Positions 1 to 5,112 of a DNA stretch of 6,126 nt are shown here, piece after piece (position 1 is the stretch's first letter; each line of letters starts with the position of its first letter). The translations under genes and the position numbers were made by a program. The stretch lies in contig CAYRFV010000315.1 of assembly GCA_964423545.1 (NCBI GenBank), positions 1-6,126 on the forward strand. Direction: 5' to 3'. Origin of the DNA: JALOOE01 sp964423545 (GTDB taxonomy: Bacteria; Chloroflexota; Anaerolineae; CG2-30-64-16). The notes under the pieces were generated by a model. It searched no databases and was not told where the DNA came from. It was given only the letters and a program-made list of their open reading frames with translations.

Positions 1-314
1 GCGAGCCAGGCCAGCCGCGCCGGCCCGAGCCGCGCCCGCTCCCATTCGACCACTTCGCGAGCCAGTGGCATCGCCCAACGCTCGGCCGGCCACAACGGCG
101 TGCCCCACAGAACCAAGTAGAGTTCCGCGTTGCCGATCACCGCCTGATGGGGGAGCGTGCGCAGCAGGTCGATCACCTCGGCGCCCCATGGCAGCTTGTA
201 GACCAGGTCCCCGGTGACGAGCACGGCGTCGGGGCTCTGCGTGCGCAAATCGGTCAGCGCCGCCTTCAGCCCGAACAGGTTGCCGTGGATATCACCGAAA
301 ACCGCGATCCGCAT
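1..314 (-). CDS. Calcineurin-like metallophosphoesterase, N-terminal part
   Basis: Reading leftwards from an ATG at 314-312, the frame stays open for 104 codons to the window edge, so only the N-terminal part is present. The first residues give the metal-binding motif GDIHGN (Asp8, His10), followed by GDLV (Asp36) and GNAE (Asn62), in the order and spacing of the calcineurin-like phosphoesterase fold, which binds two metal ions and hydrolyses phosphoesters. The third motif is GNAE rather than the common GNHE/GNHD; small bacterial members of this family vary at this point. The substrate cannot be told; a cytosolic phosphodiesterase or protein/nucleotide phosphatase is possible. The gene starts 23 nt after the alkyltransferase stop, which implies co-transcription. 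Its ribosome site is weak: a GGAG lies 15 nt upstream. The remaining metal-ligand histidines would lie outside the window. Confidence 0.85.
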   Translation of the reverse strand, partial: MRIAVFGDIHGNLFGLKAALTDLRTQSPDAVLVTGDLVYKLPWGAEVIDLLRTLPHQAVIGNAELYLVLWGTPLWPAERWAMPLAREVVEWERARLGPARLAWL

Positions 315-337
315 GGCGTCTGTCTCAAACTCCGATC

Positions 338-880
338 TCAATCTGCTGTGCCCATGTCGAGCATCCCCTGACCGCTCTCCAGCGCCAACAACCGCGCCTT
401 CATCTCCAGACCACCCGCAAAGCCGTGCAAGCTGCCGTCGGAGCCGATGACGCGGTGGCACGGCACGATGAGCGGGACCGGGTTGTTGCCCACCGCCGCG
501 CCGGCGGCCTGTGCTGCACCACGTCCCTCGCCCACCCGGTCGGCCACCCAGGCATAGGTGCGCGTCTGGCCGTAAGGAATGCGCGCCACCGCCGCCCAAA
601 CGGCCAGCTCGAACGGCGTGTGCCCGCGCAGATCGAGGGTCACGAGGATCTCTTGTTTCTCGCCGGCAAGATAATCTCTGACCTGTGCGATGACGCCGTC
701 CAGGAACGAATCCTCCGGCGCCAAGACGGCATCGCGATAGACCTGCTGGAGATAGCGGAGCGCGGCCTGTTCGGTGCGTTTGGGCAGGCCCAGCATCCGT
801 AGCCCTTGGGCCGACGCCGCCAGGCTGATCCAGCCCCACGTCGGCGCCTCGAAGATCAGCGCTCGCACATCACCCGTCAC
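338..880 (-). CDS. ogt: Methylated-DNA--protein-cysteine S-methyltransferase (Ogt/MGMT type)
   Basis: This protein repairs O6-alkylguanine in DNA by moving the alkyl group to its own cysteine, a one-use suicide reaction. With the start used here it has 180 residues: an N-terminal domain (about 1-80) and the C-terminal DNA-binding/transferase domain (about 87-168). The active site PCHRV is at 140-144; Cys141 is the only cysteine in the protein. Aligned to human MGMT by spacing, Cys141, His142, Glu168, Tyr109 and Asn133 match Cys145, His146, Glu172, Tyr114 and Asn137. The arginine-finger position (human Arg128) is Gln124, which is unusual. The frame opens at a TTG at 925 and has an ATG at 886, but both lie almost against their purine-rich sites. 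The GTG at 880 has GGAG 6 nt upstream and is preferred; the extra 15 residues remain possible. The start overlaps the upstream membrane-protein gene by 11 nt (56 nt from the TTG), suggesting translational coupling. Ogt and MGMT-like names are interchangeable here. Confidence 0.93.
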   Translation of the reverse strand: MTGDVRALIFEAPTWGWISLAASAQGLRMLGLPKRTEQAALRYLQQVYRDAVLAPEDSFLDGVIAQVRDYLAGEKQEILVTLDLRGHTPFELAVWAAVARIPYGQTRTYAWVADRVGEGRGAAQAAGAAVGNNPVPLIVPCHRVIGSDGSLHGFAGGLEMKARLLALESGQGMLDMGTAD

Positions 881-1196
881 GGTCATCTCCGGGGCGAAGC
901 GTATGCCCGGATCGTCCGGCTTCAATCCTCAGCGCAATCAGTAGCACCGCGGCCGCGCCGAGCGCCGCCCACATCGCGTAACGGACGGCGCCGCTGGCGC
1001 CGAATCGGGGCGAGATCAGGGTGAGGCCGAGCAGCACCATGCCCACTGGCAGCACGAAGTTGAAGGCCAGCCACATGCCCACCTGCCGGGGTCGCGGCGG
1101 AGGCTGGCGTCGCATCCGCCCGCCTAACCACACGAGCATGGCCATCGGGAAGAAGACGCCGATCGCTACGAGGAGAATGCCTGCGATGGTCTGCAC
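870..1196 (-). CDS. Small three-helix membrane protein, function unknown
   Basis: I do not recognise the family. The 108-residue product has three hydrophobic stretches at about 4-24, 39-61 and 71-89, a basic proline-rich loop between the first two (RMRRQPPPRPR, 28-38) and a polar tail, as expected for an inner-membrane protein. The basic loop would probably sit in the cytoplasm, placing the N terminus outside. The frame opens at a GTG at 1214 that lacks a ribosome site; the GTG at 1196 has GGAG at 1207-1204, 7 nt upstream, and is preferred. The gene overlaps the start of the alkyltransferase gene and so is likely its transcriptional partner, although nothing in it suggests DNA repair. A competing leftward frame at 922-1257 encodes an arginine/alanine/histidine-rich product with no hydrophobic pattern and is taken as a shadow. 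Confidence 0.6.
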   Translation of the reverse strand: MQTIAGILLVAIGVFFPMAMLVWLGGRMRRQPPPRPRQVGMWLAFNFVLPVGMVLLGLTLISPRFGASGAVRYAMWAALGAAAVLLIALRIEAGRSGHTLRPGDDRDG

Positions 1197-1307
1197 AAGG
1201 ATGCTCCGGGCCACGAAGCGCTATGCGCCAAGCGTCAGCCGTCGCAGATGCTGTCAACTCGTCTGCGATCGCTCTTGCGCGCTGCGGTTCGCTTGCTGGG
1301 AGTCGCC

Positions 1308-1997
1308 TCAGTCAAACCCGCCCCGCCGCCGCGCTCGCCAGATGCGCCATGTCATCTTCAAGAAAAGCCAGCTATCGTGCAGCGGTCGGAAATGACTGAT
1401 CTTGTCGTTGTAGATCGTCCGGATCGGCACCCAGGCGACACGAAAGCCGGCGAGCTGTACGCGCAACAGCAGCTCCACCTCAGCCTCGAAGCGCGTCGCA
1501 TCGGGCCGCACCTGCGCCATCACCGACCGGCTTAGGAGCCGAAAGCCGCTCTGATTGTCGGGCACAGGTTGGCCCATGGCCAGCCCCAGCAGGAACGTGC
1601 CGGTGCGGTTGCCGAACTGGTTCTTGGCCGGCATCTTTGAGAAGTCGCGCTGTCCGATGATCACATCGCCCTGGCCGGAGCGAAATGCCTCGATGAACTT
1701 CGGGATTTCATCGGGATCGTGTTGGCCGTCGGCATCGAGGGTGATCGCAGCGTCCACTTGGCGCTGCACCGCGTAATCGAAGCCAGTGTTCAGCGCCTTG
1801 CCCTTACCCTGGTTGACGGTGTGTGCGACCACCTTCGCGCCGGCCAGGGCCGCGGCCGCGCCGGTTCCGTCGCTCGATCCGTCGTCGATCACGACGACCG
1901 GCCCATGGCGGAGCGCGGCCTTGACCACGTCGCCGATGAACCGCGCTTCATTGTAGGCCGGTATCAGGATGATGATCTCGCCGCCGTCTGGGGACAT
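1308..1997 (-). CDS. Family 2 glycosyltransferase (dolichyl-phosphate mannosyltransferase-like)
   Basis: The 229-residue protein is a GT-A fold enzyme that moves a sugar from a nucleotide-sugar donor, in this subgroup often to a polyprenyl phosphate. Motifs appear in the usual order: PAYNE (13-17), DDGSSDGT (38-45, nucleotide binding), NQGKGKALNTG (62-72), DADGQHDPDEI (88-98, with the DXD-type metal site) and DNQSGFRLL (147-155). No transmembrane segment is obvious; the C terminus is basic with several tryptophans (WLFLKMTWRIWRARRR, 210-225) and may bind the membrane surface. The length fits the catalytic domain alone, without the C-terminal helices or GtrA-like domain of larger relatives. 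The ATG at 1997 has AGGAG at 2010-2006, 8 nt upstream, and a good promoter lies behind it. The next gene on this strand starts 111 nt after its stop. Donor and acceptor are not readable from sequence; a role in glycolipid or cell-surface polysaccharide synthesis is inference. Confidence 0.93.
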   Translation of the reverse strand: MSPDGGEIIILIPAYNEARFIGDVVKAALRHGPVVVIDDGSSDGTGAAAALAGAKVVAHTVNQGKGKALNTGFDYAVQRQVDAAITLDADGQHDPDEIPKFIEAFRSGQGDVIIGQRDFSKMPAKNQFGNRTGTFLLGLAMGQPVPDNQSGFRLLSRSVMAQVRPDATRFEAEVELLLRVQLAGFRVAWVPIRTIYNDKISHFRPLHDSWLFLKMTWRIWRARRRGGFD

Positions 1998-2035
1998 CCG
2001 GTGCGCTCCTGTGGGTCCGGGTGCTGCTGGCGTCC

Positions 2036-2064
2036 AGTGTACCGCGGGATGGGCGAAGCGTCAA
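2036..2064 (-). promoter_or_regulatory. Sigma70-type promoter for the glycosyltransferase gene
   Basis: On the minus strand, TTGACG (2064-2059) is followed after exactly 17 nt by TACACT (2041-2036). The -35 box matches the consensus at five of six bases, the -10 box at four. The expected transcript start near 2029 would leave a leader of about 32 nt, which contains the AGGAG ribosome site of the glycosyltransferase gene. Confidence 0.55.
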
Positions 2065-2087
2065 ACCTTCCGGCATCCTCGTCCGAA

Positions 2088-2116
2088 TTGGCCGGCGGTG
2101 CGAGCCATGCTATGAT
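2088..2116 (+). promoter_or_regulatory. Sigma70-type promoter for the receiver-DUF309 gene
   Basis: TTGGCC (2088-2093) and TATGAT (2111-2116) are separated by 17 nt. The -10 box matches the consensus at five of six bases, the -35 box at three. Transcription would start near 2123, giving a leader of about 20-35 nt. It is back to back with the leftward promoter; their -35 boxes are 23 nt apart, so a single bound protein could affect both. Confidence 0.45.
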
Positions 2117-2143
2117 GCCCGGAGACGGGGAGGAGACCGGGAG

Positions 2144-2194
2144 ATGAACGCGCAAGATGAGCATGATGCCGGACGAGCAGGGCGCTGCGGCTGA
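2144..2194 (+). other. Possible 16-codon leader frame overlapping the DUF309 gene start
   Basis: The strongest Shine-Dalgarno run in this leader (GGAGGAG, 2129-2135) sits 8 nt before an ATG at 2144, not before the main gene's ATG at 2157. The ATG at 2144 opens a different frame that encodes 16 residues and stops at 2192-2194, after the main gene has begun. It may be a leader peptide coupled to the main gene, or the ribosome may simply use GGGAG (2139-2143) for the ATG at 2157 with a long 13-nt spacing. No conserved peptide is recognisable. Confidence 0.25.
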
Positions 2195-3056
2195 AGAGCC
2201 GCCTTCGGTAGAGGCGCCGCCTTCGGTAGAGGCGCCGCCTTCGGTAGAGGCGCCGCCTTCGGTAGAGGCGCTGTGGCCTGCGGTCGTGGCCCTGGAGCCC
2301 GATCTCTTTTTCGCCGTGCGGATCGCGGACGCGGCGCGTGCAGCCGGGGCGCGGCCTTTCATTGTAGAGGACGCCTCCGCGCTCTGGCAGGCCGTGGAAG
2401 CGTGGCCTGCGTTGGTGTTGATCGATCTGGCTGCTGCGTCGGGCTGGGATCCGGTGGTGCGGATGGCCAAGAGCCTGCCTGAGACCCGCGCCATTCCGAT
2501 TGTGGCGTTCGGCAGCCATGTCGATACGGCCACGCTGAAAGCGGCGCGCCAGGCGGGCTGCGACCACGCTTGGCCGCGCTCGCGCTTCACCGCGGAGCTG
2601 CCGCAGTTGATCGAGCGAGCGCTGCACCCGCCCACGCGCTGGGTGGAAGGCTGGGACGAGCGTTCCCCGTCGATCCTGTTGCAGGGGGTCGCGCAATTCA
2701 ACGCCGGCGAATATTGGGAGTGCCATGAGACGCTCGAAACGCTGTGGCGGTCCGAGCCGCGACCGGTGCGTGACCTCTACCAGGGCATCCTCCAGATCGG
2801 TGTGGCGTTCTACCACCTCCGGCGCGCCAACCGTCCGGGCGCACTCAAGCTGCTGCGGCGAGGGTTGCCGCGGTTGCGCGACCTGCCGGCAGTGTGCCAG
2901 GGTGTACATGTGACCGAGCTCGTGCAGGCGGCCCGAACGATCCACGATCGCGTAGCGGCAGCGCAGGAGGCCGGCAAGATCGAGATCGATCCGCTGCCCA
3001 GGATACGTGTCATATCCCCGGAGCCCGATCCCCGGCCGCAGGCGAAGACGGTCTGA
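2157..3056 (+). CDS. Degenerate receiver domain fused to DUF309
   Basis: The 299-residue protein has three parts. Residues 1-38 are an acidic, low-complexity leader containing four perfect PPSVEA repeats (15-38). Residues 41-155 resemble a response-regulator receiver domain: the beta-3 stretch ALVLID ends in Asp90 at the phosphoacceptor place, IPIVAFGS lies where beta-4 is expected, and QAGCDHAWPRSRF replaces the usual GADDYLxKP. The acidic pair of beta-1 is not retained (VVALEPD) and the conserved lysine is missing, so normal phosphorylation is doubtful. Residues 176-250 form a DUF309 domain with its signature FNAGEYWECHETLETLWR (His190, Glu191, Glu194, Trp197) and a helical YQGILQIGVAFYHL segment. 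DUF309 has no established biochemical role that I know of. The start at 2157 is the first possible one because a stop lies at 2145-2147 in frame; ATGs at 2163 and 2166 are alternatives. It appears to be a single-gene unit, with its own promoter and another promoter just after it. Confidence 0.85.
   Translation: MSMMPDEQGAAAEEPPSVEAPPSVEAPPSVEAPPSVEALWPAVVALEPDLFFAVRIADAARAAGARPFIVEDASALWQAVEAWPALVLIDLAAASGWDPVVRMAKSLPETRAIPIVAFGSHVDTATLKAARQAGCDHAWPRSRFTAELPQLIERALHPPTRWVEGWDERSPSILLQGVAQFNAGEYWECHETLETLWRSEPRPVRDLYQGILQIGVAFYHLRRANRPGALKLLRRGLPRLRDLPAVCQGVHVTELVQAARTIHDRVAAAQEAGKIEIDPLPRIRVISPEPDPRPQAKTV
2199..2270 (+). repeat. Four perfect 18-bp tandem repeats coding PPSVEA
   Basis: The unit CCGCCTTCGGTAGAGGCG occurs four times head to tail with no mismatch (2199-2216, 2217-2234, 2235-2252, 2253-2270). 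Each copy adds six residues (PPSVEA) to the linker before the receiver-like domain. Identity at every third-codon position points to recent copying by slippage. Because the unit is six codons, gain or loss of copies keeps the reading frame. Confidence 0.97.
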
Positions 3057-3080
3057 GCGACATCCCGTTCGCCGTTTGAT

Positions 3081-3109
3081 TTGACAACGCCGCGGCCGAG
3101 CGGCACAAT
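3081..3109 (+). promoter_or_regulatory. Sigma70-type promoter for proline dehydrogenase
   Basis: A perfect TTGACA (3081-3086) is followed after 17 nt by CACAAT (3104-3109), a four-of-six match to the -10 consensus. The start of transcription would be near 3116, leaving a leader of about 35 nt that ends in the AAGGAG ribosome site at 3138-3143. Confidence 0.6.
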
Positions 3110-3150
3110 GCGCCTGACAAAGACGTCATCCTGTTCGAAGGAGACACCTC

Positions 3151-4086
3151 ATGCCTGTCATGCGATCTGCGCTCATCGCGCTTTCGCGCAACTACGCCGT
3201 GCAGGACTTGATCGTGCGCGTGCCGATCTCAAGGCGTATGGCCCGCCGTTTCGTGGCCGGTGAGACCTTGGCAGACGCGATCGCCGCAGTGCTGAACCTT
3301 AACGATCAGGGCCTGCTTGCGACGCTGGACCACCTCGGCGAAAACGTCAGCAGTGAGGCTGCCGCGATCGCCGCCGCCGATGAGTATCTGCTGGCGCTGG
3401 AGGCGTTGCATATCGCCGGCGCGGACAGCAATGTCTCGGTCAAACTCACACAGATGGGGCTCGACCTGGGGGAGGATTTCTGCTACGCCAACACGAGCCG
3501 CATCATTCGCAAGGCGGCCGAGCTGGGCAACTTCGTGCGTGTCGATATGGAAGGCTCGCCGTACACCGGGCGCACGTTGGCGATCTATCGGCGGCTGCGC
3601 CGGCAGTTCGACAACTGCGGCATCGCCATCCAGGCCTACTTGCACCGCAGCCAGAGCGATGTCGAAGCGCTGATCGCCGAAGGGCTGGGACATTTCCGGC
3701 TGTGCAAGGGTGCCTATGACGAGCCGGCCGACATCGCATACCGGGCGCCTCAGCGCGTGACCGCGGCGCTGAACGCTTTGGTGCGCGCATGCCTGGAGCC
3801 GGGAGGGCGCGCGCGCGGCGCGTATGCCGCGATCGCCTCGCACGACGAGGCGGTCATAAACTTCGCCTGCGCTTACGCCTATCAGCACGGCCTCTCGCCT
3901 GCGGCCTATGAGTTTCAGATGCTCTACGGCATCCGCCGAGAGCTCCAGGTCGACCTGGTGCGCCGCGGCCACCGGATGCGTATCTACGTTCCGTACGGGA
4001 CGCATTGGTATCCGTACTTCATGCGCCGTCTGGCCGAGCGGCCCGCGAACCTGCTCTTCTTCCTGCGCGCGCTCGTGGGGAACTAA
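3151..4086 (+). CDS. Proline dehydrogenase, short monofunctional type
   Basis: This FAD enzyme oxidises L-proline to pyrroline-5-carboxylate, the first step of proline catabolism, and normally passes electrons to membrane quinone. The 311-residue product is about the size of the Thermus-type single-domain enzyme, far shorter than PutA fusions. Residues 1-60 are helical; the TIM barrel follows with VSVKLTQMGL (95-104, Lys98), RVDMEGS (130-136, Asp132), IAIQAYL (158-164), CKGAYDEP (185-192) and EFQMLYG (254-260). The C-terminal helix 8 motif YFMRRLAERPAN (289-300) supplies Tyr289, Arg292 and Arg293, equivalent to E. coli PutA Tyr552, Arg555 and Arg556 that hold the substrate. The ATG at 3151 has AAGGAG 7 nt upstream; a second ATG at 3160 is less well placed. 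No pyrroline-5-carboxylate dehydrogenase gene is beside it. The downstream gap contains hairpins and a new promoter, so the gene is probably transcribed alone. Confidence 0.95.
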   Translation: MPVMRSALIALSRNYAVQDLIVRVPISRRMARRFVAGETLADAIAAVLNLNDQGLLATLDHLGENVSSEAAAIAAADEYLLALEALHIAGADSNVSVKLTQMGLDLGEDFCYANTSRIIRKAAELGNFVRVDMEGSPYTGRTLAIYRRLRRQFDNCGIAIQAYLHRSQSDVEALIAEGLGHFRLCKGAYDEPADIAYRAPQRVTAALNALVRACLEPGGRARGAYAAIASHDEAVINFACAYAYQHGLSPAAYEFQMLYGIRRELQVDLVRRGHRMRIYVPYGTHWYPYFMRRLAERPANLLFFLRALVGN

Positions 4087-4089
4087 AAG

Positions 4090-4108
4090 CGGGCTGCCGG
4101 AAAGCCCG
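4090..4108 (+). terminator. Possible hairpin terminator after proline dehydrogenase
   Basis: CGGGCT (4090-4095) and AGCCCG (4103-4108) can pair in a 6-bp GC-rich stem with a 7-nt loop, starting 4 nt after the stop codon. No run of T follows, so if it ends transcription it is not a classical intrinsic terminator; it could also just protect the 3' end of the message. Confidence 0.3.
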
Positions 4109-4151
4109 AAGCTGAAGGCAGATTGCAGCAGACTGGCTGCCAGAAGCTAGC

Positions 4152-4181
4152 GCGACATTATTGGGGGGAAGGGGTTATAAC
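4152..4181 (+). promoter_or_regulatory. Candidate promoter for etfBA
   Basis: TATAAC (4176-4181) matches the -10 consensus at five of six bases. GCGACA (4152-4157) lies 18 nt upstream and keeps the GACA half of the -35 box. Transcription would begin near 4188, about 20 nt before the etfB start. A stretch rich in G (4163-4174) lies between the boxes. Confidence 0.4.
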
Positions 4182-4208
4182 GCAAAGCACGACCTCCAGG
4201 AGATGTTT

Positions 4209-5099
4209 ATGGCGTACAACTGCATTGTGCTGGTCAAACAAGTGCCCGATACCGCGCACATCAGCGGCAAGGCCATGAAAGACGATGGCACTGTGAATCG
4301 CGCGGCGTTGCCGGCCATCTTCAACCCCGAAGACCTGAATGCGCTGGAGATGGCCTTGCAGGTCAAAGATCAGTATGGCGGGCGGGTCACCGTGCTGACG
4401 ATGGGGCCTGCACGCGCGGCTGACGTGTTGCGCGACGCGCTGTACCGCGGCGCCGATCGGGTGATCTTGCTCTCCGACCGCAAGTTTGCCGGGTCGGACA
4501 CCTTAGCCACTTCCTACGCCCTCAAGTGTGCCGTAGAACATATCGGCGACTACGACCTGGTCTTTTGCGGGCGGCAGGCGATTGACGGCGACACGGCTCA
4601 GGTTGGTCCGCAGGTGGCCGAGAAGCTCGGCATCCCTCAGATAACCTACGCGGAAACCCTCCAGTCGCTGCAGGATGGCGAGATCACCGTGCAGCGGGCT
4701 TTTCCCCGCGGCAAGGAGACGGTCAAGTGCGCGCTGCCCTGCCTGCTGACTGTCGTCGGCACGGCGAATCGGCCCCGTCCCCCTTCGGTCCGCAGGATGA
4801 TCGCCGGCAAACTGGCCGCTACCCCTCTTGAATATCCTGCCTTGCTGAAGCAGTGGCCCGAATTCGAGACCATCGAAGCGCTGGATCGTTATCTCGCCGA
4901 ACGCGATCAAAGGATTCCCGTTTGGACTGTGGCCGACATCGGCGCTGACGAGGAGAACCTGGGACTGGACGGCTCGCCCACCAAAGTGTGGAAAGTGGAC
5001 TACGTCGTGCTCGAAACGAAAGAAAGCCGCACGGTCGCGGCCACCCAGGAAGGGATCTCTGCCCTGGTAAGCGAGTTGATTCAAGGCCACATCATGTGA
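4209..5099 (+). CDS. etfB: Electron-transfer flavoprotein subunit beta (FixA-like)
   Basis: This is the smaller ETF subunit, which with EtfA forms a soluble flavoprotein that collects electrons from flavin dehydrogenases such as acyl-CoA dehydrogenases. The 296-residue protein begins with NCIVLVKQVPDT (4-15), the usual opening of the family, and contains the nucleotide/flavin-binding signature CGRQAIDGDTAQVGP (120-134), CLLTVVGTANRPRPPS (178-193) and GSPTKV (255-260). The GDTAQV form, rather than the DDxNQ form of mitochondrial-type ETF, is shared with FixA and with electron-bifurcating ETFs. The frame is open from a TTG at 4161, but AGGAG at 4198-4202 lies 6 nt before the ATG at 4209 and abuts the in-frame ATG at 4203, so 4209 is chosen. 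The extra upstream residues do not resemble the family. etfA follows after 13 nt, so the two form an operon. Confidence 0.95.
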   Translation: MAYNCIVLVKQVPDTAHISGKAMKDDGTVNRAALPAIFNPEDLNALEMALQVKDQYGGRVTVLTMGPARAADVLRDALYRGADRVILLSDRKFAGSDTLATSYALKCAVEHIGDYDLVFCGRQAIDGDTAQVGPQVAEKLGIPQITYAETLQSLQDGEITVQRAFPRGKETVKCALPCLLTVVGTANRPRPPSVRRMIAGKLAATPLEYPALLKQWPEFETIEALDRYLAERDQRIPVWTVADIGADEENLGLDGSPTKVWKVDYVVLETKESRTVAATQEGISALVSELIQGHIM

Positions 5100-5112
5100 G
5101 GGGGAGTAAGGG

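Noticed and set aside
425..802. Rightward open frame of 125 codons opposite the alkyltransferase
   Set aside because: Entirely inside the alkyltransferase gene on the other strand, without any family signal.
922..1257. Leftward open frame of 111 codons competing with the small membrane protein
   Set aside because: Its composition is typical of an off-frame reading of GC-rich DNA, while the other frame shows three clean hydrophobic segments and a well-spaced ribosome site.
1252..1257. Perfect TTGACA on the minus strand upstream of the membrane-protein gene
   Set aside because: No acceptable -10 box lies 16-18 nt downstream, so I do not call a promoter; the gene may be read from the glycosyltransferase promoter instead.
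2199..2270. Tandem repeats considered as a CRISPR array
   Set aside because: The units are contiguous without spacers and lie in frame within a coding region.
1964..2945. Two leftward open frames opposite the receiver-DUF309 gene, with repeated YRRRRL or STEGGA units
   Set aside because: The repeated peptides are just the other-frame reading of the 18-bp repeats; the forward frame has recognised domains and a promoter.
3057..3080. Possible terminator after the DUF309 gene
   Set aside because: Only short imperfect pairing (GCGA with TTCGC) is present and there is no T run.
3229..4005. Long leftward open frame of 258 codons opposite proline dehydrogenase
   Set aside because: It lies fully inside a confidently identified gene, has no family motif, and is explained by the high GC content that removes stop codons from the opposite strand.
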